64,000 bases of DNA from Chitinophaga arvensicola (GTDB lineage Bacteria > Bacteroidota > Bacteroidia > Chitinophagales > Chitinophagaceae): assembly GCF_900110835.1 (NCBI RefSeq), contig NZ_FOJG01000002.1, positions 62,001 to 126,000 on the forward strand. Reading direction: 5' to 3'. The notes beneath the pieces were generated by a model. It had not been told where the DNA came from, did no database searches, and saw only the letters and a program-made list of their open reading frames with translations. This document shows, one piece after another, positions 52,706-61,427 of this stretch. Every line of letters begins with the position of its first letter. The stretch's first letter is position 1. A program made the position numbers and the translations under genes.

Positions 52706-54295
52706 TTAAGTTAAGTTTATTCTGCGGTCAATTCCTATTTCGCTGATGAAATAATCATCATGCGAAATTACGATCAACGTACCGTCATAATTTTTTACAG
52801 CCAGGGTCAATACATCGAGACTTTTAATGTCGAGATTATTTGTCGGTTCATCAAGTATCAGCAGATCCGGTGCCTGGTTGCTGACTAATAAACAACTCAA
52901 AGATAGTTTCATTTTTTCACCGCCGCTTAGTACTGCACATTTTCTGTCGAAGGTTGCCGGGTCAAACTGTGAAGAAACCAATAATTCCTTTAGGTCATGT
53001 TCTTCCAGCCCATGTTTGTTATATGATTGTATCTGTTCATAAACATTTAGTTTAGGATCTATCATTGAATAGTGCTGATCGAGATAAAAATAGTTGAATG
53101 GGGCACTGTTGTAATCACCTTCAAAGGGTGTCAACTCCCGTGTAAGGATTCTCAGTAAGGTAGTTTTCCCGCAGCCATTTTCGCCTTCGATCTGTACCCG
53201 CTCGCCGGATTTAATCTGGAAGCGCAGATTAGTCCATAAAAATTTATCACTGTACTTAAAATTGATATCTGCGATATCGATAAGCAATTGCCCCGGAGTG
53301 AATGCGGGCGTCCTGATATCGATTTTAAGAATTTCGTATTCCTGGATCTGGGCTTTGGTGTTTTCAATATCCTGCAGCAGGGTGGCGATCTTTTCCTCAT
53401 GTGTATTGATCATTCTTGCAGTACTGCGTTCCGCTTTATTCTTTAAGCCACCGGCAATAATACGCGGTATTGAATGGCTTAATCCTGCCGACCTGCCTTT
53501 GAACTCCTGCTGGGCTCTTTGGCCGGCCATATCTGTCGCTTTTTTTTCAGATGCTTTCAATGCTTTGGATTGCTCGTTCAACCGGGCGCGCAATGCATTT
53601 ACTTTTTCCATTTTTTTTTGCTGATAAAAATCAAAATTTCCACCAAATACTTCAATTCCCTTTTCATTCAGCTCCAGGGTTTTATTCATGAGATTCAATA
53701 GTGTTCTGTCGTGACTCACAATAAGCATGGTTGATTTGCTTTGAAGGATCATCGTATATAGCTGCTTCCTGGTTTTGCTATCCAGGTGATTGGAGGGCTC
53801 ATCCAGTAAAATGAGCTGCGGACTGTTCAGCTCCATTGCTGCGAGAAATGCTTTGGTTTTCTGACCACCGCTCAGGCTTCCCAATGGCCTGTTTTCACTT
53901 ATGTTTCCAAGGTCCCATTTTTCCAGGGCTCTTTTAACTTTATTTTCGATATCCCAGTCTTCATCCAACTGTGAAAAATGTCTTGCATCAGTGTCTCCTC
54001 CCAATATGGCATAAAGTGCCTTCAGTTTCTTATCTGCTTGTAATGCCTTCGCAACAGACCAAGTGTCAAACTCTCCCAGATGCTGTGGCACATACCAGGG
54101 GAGTGCTGAAGAGAGAATTTCTCCTGATGTTAATTCAATCTTTCCTGAAAGAATGCGAAGCAATGTTGATTTGCCGGCGCCATTTATTCCCACCAATGCG
54201 GCCTTTTCTCCATTATTCAGGATGAAATTCAGGTCATAAAATAACTCTTCATTATCAGGATGCACGTAACTCAATGATTTTATAATTAAGCCCAC
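52706..54295 (-). CDS. ABC-F family ATPase (ribosome protection or translation factor)
   Basis: The protein of about 529 aa has two ABC domains on one chain and no membrane helices. Domain 1: Walker A GINGAGKST, signature LSGGQKTK, Walker B LILLDEPSNHLD. Domain 2: GENGCGKTT, LSGGEKMKLS, LLILDEPTNNLD. They are joined by a long charged linker (the P-site tRNA interaction arm, around FYQQKKMEKVNALRARL). Members bind the ribosomal E site; some confer resistance to macrolide, lincosamide, streptogramin or pleuromutilin drugs. No ATG exists near the start; I choose GTG at 54295 (product begins GLIIKSLSYVHP), while TTG at 54340 would add 15 unlikely residues. The linked TetR gene suggests drug-inducible expression. 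Confidence 0.9.
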   Translation of the reverse strand: MGLIIKSLSYVHPDNEELFYDLNFILNNGEKAALVGINGAGKSTLLRILSGKIELTSGEILSSALPWYVPQHLGEFDTWSVAKALQADKKLKALYAILGGDTDARHFSQLDEDWDIENKVKRALEKWDLGNISENRPLGSLSGGQKTKAFLAAMELNSPQLILLDEPSNHLDSKTRKQLYTMILQSKSTMLIVSHDRTLLNLMNKTLELNEKGIEVFGGNFDFYQQKKMEKVNALRARLNEQSKALKASEKKATDMAGQRAQQEFKGRSAGLSHSIPRIIAGGLKNKAERSTARMINTHEEKIATLLQDIENTKAQIQEYEILKIDIRTPAFTPGQLLIDIADINFKYSDKFLWTNLRFQIKSGERVQIEGENGCGKTTLLRILTRELTPFEGDYNSAPFNYFYLDQHYSMIDPKLNVYEQIQSYNKHGLEEHDLKELLVSSQFDPATFDRKCAVLSGGEKMKLSLSCLLVSNQAPDLLILDEPTNNLDIKSLDVLTLAVKNYDGTLIVISHDDYFISEIGIDRRINLT

Positions 54296-54649
54296 TGGAT
54301 TTTCGGTTTTGAATATGAATACTGCCTTTCGTGAAGGCAAATATGCATAAAATATTCATTTTTGTTAGACAAAAATGTTAAGATAAAATAATGGACAGAT
54401 CAGGGTTTCGGGTAACAGGCGCCCTTTTTTTAGATATATTGCTGTTTTATAATTTATTATACCTGTCAATTAATTTAAAAGCGGCTGTAAGAATGTTTTT
54501 TACACCACGTATACTTTTCTTATAGAGAAAGGAAGGACTGGGGTTTAATGATTTTTTAGGACCGGCTTTATGACAGGGGTTCTTTATTGCCGGCAGCCTG
54601 AAAACAATTGTATATTTTATTTCTTTGGGCTATGTGTTTGTTTCCATCT
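54296..54649. other. 354-bp intergenic region with the ABC-F/TetR control site
   Basis: The part next to the ABC-F gene holds a near-consensus -7 box and the inverted repeat listed separately. The rest (54378-54649) is AT-rich, has no credible gene on either strand and no clear terminator for the peroxidase gene that ends there. Confidence 0.6.
54338..54377 (-). promoter_or_regulatory. Promoter and perfect inverted-repeat operator of the ABC-F/TetR operon
   Basis: Arms CATTTTTGT (54357-54365) and ACAAAAATG (54369-54377) are exact complements around the spacer TAG. On the minus strand CATATTTG (54338-54345), one mismatch from TAnnTTTG, follows 11 bp downstream, so the repeat covers the upstream promoter region. 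Size and symmetry suit a TetR dimer. Confidence 0.6.
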
Positions 54650-56461
54650 TTAGCGGCTATCCAGCGCATGCATAAACGCAATCACCTGCCTGATCTCCTC
54701 TGCATTCAGCTGCAATTTCTTTTCACTTAAACTCTGGTTGTGAACCAGGAAACCATTCCCCACACCACCGCCTTCATTATAAAAGTCCATTACTTCTTCC
54801 AGCGTGGCGAACACCCCATTGTGCATATACGGCGCCGTTTTCGTCATGTTCCGGACGGTAACTGTTTTAAATGCGTGATCAAACGCCGACAAGCGGCTGC
54901 TGTCAAAATAATTATAGCCCAGGAGCGTTTTGAAAACGCCTCTGTCGTAGTCGATATTTTTAGTGCCTTGTTTTTCAGGAACACCCAGTATTTCCGCATC
55001 CTGCGTGATGAATTTCGGCGGCAGTACGCCACTGAACAACGGCATATAATGACAGGTACCACAAGCGGCCTTGCCCATGAATAAATTGAAGCCTTTTACC
55101 TCTTCGTCGGTAAGGGCCGTATCATCACCGGCCATATAATCATCAAAACGGCTGTTCATGCGTACAAGGCTTCTTACATACGCCGCCAGCGCTTCTGTTA
55201 CCGCTAGGGAGTCTGGTTGGGCTTTGCCCGGAAAGGCTGCGGCAAACAGTTGTTCATATTTGCCTGAACCGTTAATCGCCTGCAGGGCTGTATGAATCTG
55301 GCCACCCATTTCTTTGGGATTATGTACTACATCATTTATCTGTTCTTCCAGGGTTTCTGCGCGCTGGTCATAAAATTGCTGGGGCTGTAGGGCTGCGTTC
55401 AGTAGTGATGGCACATTCCTGTCTATCAGCCCTGTGCCGTTCACATCAGGATGTTTGGCCAGGTTTTCTGCGAATGCGGTTTGCGGATGATGACAGGAAG
55501 CGCAACTGATACTGCGGTTGCCCGAAAAAGCGGTTTCTGTAAACAAAGCCTCACCCAATGCGGCTTTGGCGGCTTTATGCTCCTGGTTAAGAAAAGGGGA
55601 GTAGGCATCTGCATTAAATGCATCCTGATCGAACAGGGTGAACACGTCCTGCCGCAATAAACGGTTGTAACGATAACCCTGGAAATCCAGTTGCCTGCGG
55701 AGCTGCTCTATGGCGGTCGTTAACGGATTGGCGTAATGGCGGATGAAAAGAGCCCTGTCGAACTGGTCGAAATCCCGGTTTGCCAGCAGAAAGGCGCTGC
55801 TCCGGTTCAGCTGTTGCAGTGAAGCGTTGCCGGCTGTACTATAAGGTGCGAGTGCATCCCGCAAAGCTTGCAGGGCAGTGGCGCATTCCTCCATGCTATT
55901 CCTGCTCAGTGGATTATCATAACCGGTGATGCCCAGTGTTTCTATCCGGAAGACTTCCAGTTTTGCTGCATCGAGTATCTGCCAGCCGGCTATAGGGATG
56001 CCTGAAAAATAGGATTTGAATACCGTAAGTTTATCAAGGATGATGTCTGTCTGGCCAAGCAGCAGGTTCCGGGAGCTGCTGTCAAATGCGGGAAAGATAT
56101 GTTCTTCCATCACCTGCAGCCCTGTTGGGTTTAAGATCATATACCCGGGCAGCTCTGCTTCCGCTTTAGGGGCGCCATTAATAAACCTGGCGGAGGCATA
56201 GGCGAAGTATTCCGCAGCCCACTCTATCCGTTTGTAATATTTCCTGGCAGTGAGGAAGGAGTGCCGGAGGTCTTCTTCCGAACCCGATCTGATGGCGGGT
56301 TGCAGGGAATCCCTGATGTAAAATGAAAAGGCGTCTATATCACGGCAAAGCATTCCCGCAACTTCTTTCGCAGGATCATTGGTTCTGATGGCGAAAGAAG
56401 ATAACAGCTGTATCATCCCCACCATCAACATAACCACTATTACTATCCGGGAATGCTTCAC
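54650..56461 (-). CDS. Di-haem cytochrome c peroxidase (MauG/CcpA family)
   Basis: The 603-aa exported protein has a signal peptide (about residues 1-24). Two c-type haem sites are visible: CASCH near residue 320 (ISCASCHHPQTAFAE) and CGTCH near 466 (AACGTCHYMPLFSG). The usual C-terminal motif TAPYMHNGVFATLEEVMDFYN is also present. The first 280 residues are an extra helical domain absent from short CcpA proteins. It reduces peroxides or performs MauG-like oxidation in the periplasm. It is encoded 12 bp after the phosphoesterase gene and so shares its transcript. Confidence 0.93.
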   Translation of the reverse strand: MKHSRIVIVVMLMVGMIQLLSSFAIRTNDPAKEVAGMLCRDIDAFSFYIRDSLQPAIRSGSEEDLRHSFLTARKYYKRIEWAAEYFAYASARFINGAPKAEAELPGYMILNPTGLQVMEEHIFPAFDSSSRNLLLGQTDIILDKLTVFKSYFSGIPIAGWQILDAAKLEVFRIETLGITGYDNPLSRNSMEECATALQALRDALAPYSTAGNASLQQLNRSSAFLLANRDFDQFDRALFIRHYANPLTTAIEQLRRQLDFQGYRYNRLLRQDVFTLFDQDAFNADAYSPFLNQEHKAAKAALGEALFTETAFSGNRSISCASCHHPQTAFAENLAKHPDVNGTGLIDRNVPSLLNAALQPQQFYDQRAETLEEQINDVVHNPKEMGGQIHTALQAINGSGKYEQLFAAAFPGKAQPDSLAVTEALAAYVRSLVRMNSRFDDYMAGDDTALTDEEVKGFNLFMGKAACGTCHYMPLFSGVLPPKFITQDAEILGVPEKQGTKNIDYDRGVFKTLLGYNYFDSSRLSAFDHAFKTVTVRNMTKTAPYMHNGVFATLEEVMDFYNEGGGVGNGFLVHNQSLSEKKLQLNAEEIRQVIAFMHALDSR

Positions 56462-56473
56462 CTGGTATTAAAA

Positions 56474-57841
56474 TCAGTTTTTAAAATTAAAGGCGCCCTG
56501 CAGCGGATTGGCATTTCCATCCCTGCTGTTGAGTGGTTTCAGACCCCAGCGCTTTTCAATAAATGAAAGGATACTGACGGTTTCGTATGGTGTCTGATCT
56601 ACATAACCTTTTTTGGCAAACGGGGAAATGATAATGGCAGGAATGCGGCTGCCTGGTCCCCATTTATCGATTACGGGCGGTGCCACGTGGTCCCAGAATC
56701 CTCCGTTTTCATCATAGGTGAGTATGATCACGGCGTCTTTCCAGTTAGGGCTGTTACGCACCGCATTAATCAGGCTCAAAGCATGCGTTTCTCCCGCAAT
56801 AACACTGGAATAGCCGGGGTGCTCATTCTGAACGCCCAACGGCTTGATAAAGGATACTGCAGGCAGTGTACCGTCTTTGGCTGCTTTCAGGAAATCTTCT
56901 TCATCTTTAAGGTGTTCCTTTTTGGCAGCAGTGCCGTCAGCAAATGACTTGTAGTATATAAAGGGCTGATGGTGATATTGGAAAAATTCATCCGGTTTGC
57001 CGGCTATAGCGTCGTTCCAGCCACCGGAATACCAGGCCCAGGAAACATTTTTTTCGCTGAGGCGGTCACCGATAGTAGGATTGGTTTGGTTGGTGACCAG
57101 GTTTTCTTTCTTCGAGCCGGCCGGATAAGGCTGGTTTACAGAGTAGATGGTGTTTACCGCATAGCCATCGGGTGTTACCAGACCATCTTTTTCCATCTTG
57201 CCATCACTGTTTACTACCGCCCTTATCTCTTTTGGCGCATCCGGGAAATAAGGTGTGGCGGCTGCTATCAGCCATTGATGGTTCAGGAAGGAACTACCGA
57301 ATGCACTATGAAAGAAATGATCACAGAGTGTAAATTCTTTTGCTACAGGATATAAAGGCAACAACGAGGTTTTGTAATAACCCATGGCAAGACCCGCAGT
57401 ACTGTTGTAAGCTGCAAAAAGGTTCATCTTCCCGTTATTGATCTGGTTACGCTCCTGGTAATACCGGTGCGTAACATCAGGCGTTTCTTTATCGGCCGGA
57501 ACATACTGGTCGATGTTGAAATAGCCATTGGGAATATTAGTCGGAAACTCACTTGAACGGGGTATAGCCGGAAGATATTTATAAGGCTCACCCTTGCGAT
57601 CCAGCTGCAATGCAGATTCTTTTGAAGCATTGGCCTGGCCTTCTGCGCCTTCAAACTGTCCGTAAAGGTTATCAAAACTATGGTTCTCCATATAGATCAC
57701 TACTACATGGTTCACTTTTTCGATACCGTCCAGTGCCGGTAATTTCGCCGTTTGGGTTTGTCCGGCCTTGCGACTGCCGGAACAGCCTGCCAGAAGGCCC
57801 GCCACGACAACAGCGCATAATTTAGCATTCCTTTTCATCAT
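56474..57841 (-). CDS. Acid phosphatase / phospholipase C-like phosphoesterase, lipoprotein
   Basis: The 455-aa protein has its lipobox at LLAGC. It belongs to the AcpA/PLC phosphoesterase family: ENHSFDNLYG near the N-terminus, LCDHFFHSAFGSSFLNHQW, VSWAWYSGGWNDA and ILTYDENGGFWDHVAPP carry the metal-binding and catalytic residues. Such enzymes release phosphate from phosphate esters or phospholipids in the periplasm or at the surface. Here the gene leads an operon with a di-haem peroxidase. Headgroup specificity cannot be told. Confidence 0.92.
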   Translation of the reverse strand: MMKRNAKLCAVVVAGLLAGCSGSRKAGQTQTAKLPALDGIEKVNHVVVIYMENHSFDNLYGQFEGAEGQANASKESALQLDRKGEPYKYLPAIPRSSEFPTNIPNGYFNIDQYVPADKETPDVTHRYYQERNQINNGKMNLFAAYNSTAGLAMGYYKTSLLPLYPVAKEFTLCDHFFHSAFGSSFLNHQWLIAAATPYFPDAPKEIRAVVNSDGKMEKDGLVTPDGYAVNTIYSVNQPYPAGSKKENLVTNQTNPTIGDRLSEKNVSWAWYSGGWNDAIAGKPDEFFQYHHQPFIYYKSFADGTAAKKEHLKDEEDFLKAAKDGTLPAVSFIKPLGVQNEHPGYSSVIAGETHALSLINAVRNSPNWKDAVIILTYDENGGFWDHVAPPVIDKWGPGSRIPAIIISPFAKKGYVDQTPYETVSILSFIEKRWGLKPLNSRDGNANPLQGAFNFKN

Positions 57842-58034
57842 TGTTGTAACTGTTATCCGGTAAAAATAGGGACTGGATTTTTATTTTTCGAATGATATTT
57901 TACCAGGAGTCGGTTTAACAGGTATGAACGGGAATGAGTTTTATGAATTAATTTTTGATGAAACTTGCTACAGGAAAGGAAACTGCTGCAGCTATTAGTG
58001 AAAGGGAAGGGCGCTGTTAAAGCAGGTATGCCTC

Positions 58035-58580
58035 TCACCAGGCATTCCCCATCCCCATGAAAGGGGAAGACATAGGCCCATAGAAAGGAGAATACCCACC
58101 ATAGGTTCCTCTGCTGACACCAATGCTGCCGGAGATAGAAAATGTTTTGTCGTTATTGATATACATCACACCTATTCTGGCATCCGCATTGGCGGAAAAG
58201 TTGTTATTGTTAGTCTGCATGAAACCATTTCCCTTGTTCATCACAGGCTGAAAGGGGCCTCCGTTGTAACGGAAAACAGCCGGTGCTACCGACACATCTC
58301 CAAAGGCAAACAGGTTCGGCGTCAACTGCCGGTTAAGCTGTAAACCCAATGGCACCGACAAAAAGGACCCACCGCCGCCTTTAAATGCCACAAAACCGGT
58401 AGAAACACCGGCATATTTTGTAACAAACCATTTCTTATGAATAGTATTGGTATCGCCCACCTGCTGTGGACGTTTGTAGGCGGATTCCATACCGTTCATG
58501 GATCCGAAGGAAGGCGCTGTCTGCGCTTTAGCAGCCATGCCCGACAATAAAATAGCGGCAAAAATGATTGTCCGTATCAT
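58035..58580 (-). CDS. Exported beta-barrel-like protein of unknown function, 181 aa
   Basis: Starting at ATG 58580 (MIRTIIFAAILLSGMAAKAQ) gives a clean signal peptide; an upstream in-frame start at 58598 adds six residues before it. The mature chain is rich in Gly, Asn and aromatic residues with alternating strands (GVSTGFVAFKGGGGSFLSVP, LFAFGDVSVAPAVFRYN, DARIGVMYINNDKTFSISGS), resembling a small outer-membrane barrel. The C-terminus is unusually Gly/Pro/Phe/Met-rich. It has no operon partner. The family is not recognised. Confidence 0.7.
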   Translation of the reverse strand: MIRTIIFAAILLSGMAAKAQTAPSFGSMNGMESAYKRPQQVGDTNTIHKKWFVTKYAGVSTGFVAFKGGGGSFLSVPLGLQLNRQLTPNLFAFGDVSVAPAVFRYNGGPFQPVMNKGNGFMQTNNNNFSANADARIGVMYINNDKTFSISGSIGVSRGTYGGYSPFYGPMSSPFMGMGNAW

Positions 58581-58653
58581 ACCGATAAAGATAAGCATCC
58601 TTTTTTTATTAAAATGCTAACATAATCATAATATGTAAAACAGCGATAGGTTC

Positions 58654-59682
58654 CTATCTGATCCAACGCCGGATATCGTTCATCAGCTGGTCTTCACTCA
58701 CTGACGATGAATCTGTATACTGATCCGGGGAGATAGGGCCGGGATAGGAACGCCCTTTACGGTCGCAGGTAACGCTGCTGGCCAGGGAAATAAATGCGCT
58801 GTCTGCCAGGAAAATATTGCTTTTGCCGGTGGCTACACCATAAGTCGGTGTCCCGAATGTTTTTACCTGCGGCAATCCGAGGAATGAAATAAGTATCATT
58901 TCGCCTGCACTGGCCGTGTAGTGGCCCATGATAATGGCAATAGGCTTGCGGGATAGCTTAAGCGGCGCAAAGGAAGACAAATACCCAAGCCGCGCGGTTT
59001 TATGTCCGCTTTTGGTATAGATGCCATTTTTGTAACGTGTGATATACGATACATGCCCTTTTTTGTCAACATATTTCAATAATATATCCTGGTTAATCAG
59101 CGGCGCAAATCCAGTCAGGAAAGGCACCGTGGATCCTCCCTCCATCTTCCGGAAATCAATGATAAGGCCTTTGATATTTTCATCGTCCATCTTTTTCAGG
59201 GCGGTATAAAGACTATCGGCTATCCGGTGTTGATCAGCATGATCCACTGAGTTGTACGACTTTAATTCCAGTATACCGTATCCCCCGTCTATCCTGGCGT
59301 TGAAGGGAATGCTGCCTGTTTTGTTACTTAAGATACTGGTAAGGGAGCTTCCTTCTTTTGCGGGAGGATGGAAGAAACTGTGATGGTCGTTGAGGCCTGC
59401 CAGCAGGTATTGAATGGCGGGATAGGTGTCCTGCCAGGATACGGCCTTTCCCATTTGCGCAAGGGAAGCCTGATACAACTGTTTGAAATCAATATCCTTT
59501 TTCCGGATGCTCTGGTTCCTGACCTGCACAAAGGCATCGTTAAAATAATGGAGCGCTGCAGGCGAGATGTTTTTCCGGGCAGCCTCCCGGTCGTCCAGTA
59601 AATAGGTAGTACTGCATCCGGTAAACAAGGCGGCCAGCAGCGCCCCGAAGAATAAAACATGCGTGTGTCTTCTTCCCGTCAT
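58654..59682 (-). CDS. S41-family (C-terminal processing) peptidase, lipoprotein
   Basis: The 342-aa protein has its lipobox at LFTGC. The tail-specific protease core is present: GLIIDFRKMEGGSTVPF, then GHYTASAGEMILISFLGL with the catalytic Ser in TASAGE (near residue 257) and the strand KTFGTPTYGVATG. There is no PDZ domain, so substrate choice differs from the large CtpA-type enzymes. It is encoded 12 bp after the DUF6010-like gene, probably in one operon. The substrate is unknown. Confidence 0.87.
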   Translation of the reverse strand: MTGRRHTHVLFFGALLAALFTGCSTTYLLDDREAARKNISPAALHYFNDAFVQVRNQSIRKKDIDFKQLYQASLAQMGKAVSWQDTYPAIQYLLAGLNDHHSFFHPPAKEGSSLTSILSNKTGSIPFNARIDGGYGILELKSYNSVDHADQHRIADSLYTALKKMDDENIKGLIIDFRKMEGGSTVPFLTGFAPLINQDILLKYVDKKGHVSYITRYKNGIYTKSGHKTARLGYLSSFAPLKLSRKPIAIIMGHYTASAGEMILISFLGLPQVKTFGTPTYGVATGKSNIFLADSAFISLASSVTCDRKGRSYPGPISPDQYTDSSSVSEDQLMNDIRRWIR

Positions 59683-59694
59683 AGATTCAAAGGA

Positions 59695-60144
59695 TTAGGA
59701 AATAGGCTTCAATGTACGCCGGTTTTGTAATTTTTCACGCATAACGACCCATACATTTGGTGCCCCTGAAAAGAACCACAACGCCAGAATAGGATCACAG
59801 ATGGCACAACCAAATGACGAGGTGGGATCCATCGGCACAATGGCATCCGCTTTTAAATGGTGCACCAGGTCCCAGCAGGTATGTAGTATCCATCCGATAC
59901 CGATCATATAATTCCGGGTTAAACCCTTATACGCCACAAAGGTCATCAGTGCACAGAAAGCAAACTCCCATGGCCCAAGACCGCTGCTCAGGTAAGCGGC
60001 GCCGGCTCCCGCCAATACGATGGCATTTAATCTTGTGCGGTTTTCTTTTTTTACAAGGGAGAATATACCAATATAAAGCATGGCGATAACAACGGCGCCA
60101 ATGATCTGAGGCATCCCAACCTCAGGAACAACATGATCCTGCAT
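59695..60144 (-). CDS. DUF6010-like small membrane protein
   Basis: ATG at 60144 (MQDHVVPEVGMP) is chosen over a TTG 15 bases earlier. The 149-aa product has four hydrophobic segments and the conserved patch GWILHTCWDLVHHLKAD followed by PTSSFGCAICDPILALWF, typical of the DUF6010 family. His, Cys and Asp residues in these motifs sit at membrane edges and could bind metal or a small molecule, but no activity is known to me. It precedes the S41 peptidase gene by 12 bp. Confidence 0.8.
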   Translation of the reverse strand: MQDHVVPEVGMPQIIGAVVIAMLYIGIFSLVKKENRTRLNAIVLAGAGAAYLSSGLGPWEFAFCALMTFVAYKGLTRNYMIGIGWILHTCWDLVHHLKADAIVPMDPTSSFGCAICDPILALWFFSGAPNVWVVMREKLQNRRTLKPIS

Positions 60145-60229
60145 AATTTTTTTCTTCAAAGATCATGGGAAAACAAATCTGCCACCAGGATCTTTAAGGG
60201 CTTTTTCAGGATGTTTCAATCATTGTTGA

Positions 60230-61288
60230 TCACAACGGAAATAATACCATACAGATACCACCGGCCAGTTGCAGTGCCAGGTTGTAAAGGGCTACGCCCT
60301 GGCCTATCTGCTTCCCTTCCAGTTGAGATAACGCGAAGGTATCTATCGACAGGAATAATGAAGTAACCGCAATTCCCCGGATTGTCAGCCGCCAAAGGAA
60401 ATCGACGGACCCGCCCTGGTATGTCAGATAGCAGGCGATCAGTAACAGTAGTAAACCTGCTGCGATCATGTATTTCATTGCCATCCCTTTTTCCATAAGG
60501 AAAACGGTCAGCAGGAGCGTCCCTGTCAACACAGCGATCGCCAGCCACACCGGGTTGATCACTGAGGCTGTATGCTGGCTTAATGAGGGTATATCGGTAA
60601 AGGAGGAACATACTCTTCCAAGGGCGGCGACAAATGACAATAAAATGCCAATACGCAGCTGCGTGTTTTGCCATACGCCTGACGCATATTCCTGCTTTTC
60701 ATACCGGACATTTCTTACAGACATGAATGCCAGTAAGCCAATTATAATACCTGCCGGAATATTGGCAAAGAAAACAAAAGGCCAGGAATAATTATCTGTC
60801 AGATAGCCTGCGAAAGGTGCTGTCAATGCCGGTCCAACAAGCATAGCGAAGATCACAAATGCCTGTGAGGTAGCCCTTTTTTCTACAGGCCAGCTTTCGG
60901 TAATAGTAATGTGCGATAACACCAGCATACCGCCACCACCGAGTCCCTGCAGAAAACGGAAAATTGTCAGTTCGTAGATACTGGCGGCATTACCGCAGAA
61001 AAAAGAACAGACCGTAAAAAGTAAAATGGCGCCAACAAGATAATTTCTTCTGCCCAGCTTTGATGAAAGCAGGTTGCTAAAAGGTATAATAATTATTTGG
61101 CCAAGAACATAGGCTATCGTTACCCAATGGACCTGGTAGGCCGGTACGCCCAACTGGCCCTTTATGTCGGCAAAGGCTACGTCGGCGACAGTGATATTCA
61201 TTACTGGCAGCAGGATACAGATAATCGCAGTAAGCGTAATAAACGCGCGCCGGAATCCATATTCAACCAAAGAGGATACTTGTTTCAT
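60230..61288 (-). CDS. DHA2-like MFS efflux protein, shortened
   Basis: The 352-aa protein begins like a 14-helix EmrB/QacA-type exporter: helix 1 with PVMNITVADVAF, loop SSKLGRRN, FRFLQGLGGGGMLVL and the antiporter motif GPALTAPFAGYLTDNYSWPFVF. About 200 residues in, after MSVRNVRYEKQ, it jumps to the segment that normally follows two further helices. It ends at GQGVALYNLALQLAGG plus a few residues, where family members continue through two more helices. About 11 helices remain. It may be a degraded gene or a divergent short form; the frame itself has no internal stop. No terminator or partner gene is evident. Confidence 0.75.
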   Translation of the reverse strand: MKQVSSLVEYGFRRAFITLTAIICILLPVMNITVADVAFADIKGQLGVPAYQVHWVTIAYVLGQIIIIPFSNLLSSKLGRRNYLVGAILLFTVCSFFCGNAASIYELTIFRFLQGLGGGGMLVLSHITITESWPVEKRATSQAFVIFAMLVGPALTAPFAGYLTDNYSWPFVFFANIPAGIIIGLLAFMSVRNVRYEKQEYASGVWQNTQLRIGILLSFVAALGRVCSSFTDIPSLSQHTASVINPVWLAIAVLTGTLLLTVFLMEKGMAMKYMIAAGLLLLLIACYLTYQGGSVDFLWRLTIRGIAVTSLFLSIDTFALSQLEGKQIGQGVALYNLALQLAGGICMVLFPL

Positions 61289-61368
61289 AGGAATACAGGG
61301 ATATTTTCAGCAGACGAAGGTAATACGGCAGTACGTAATTTCAAACCTGCCGGTCATCCAGCTATCAT

Positions 61369-61407
61369 AAAAAAAGTAGCCTCCCGGTGAAGGAGGCTAC
61401 TTTTTTT
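61369..61407 (-). terminator. Terminator of the SusD-TlpA operon
   Basis: Nine-bp GC-rich stem (61376-61384 with 61392-61400) extended by seven A-T pairs, with runs of A and T on the two sides, 21 bp after the TlpA stop. Confidence 0.88.
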
Positions 61408-61427
61408 ATTAACATTATCGACACTAC

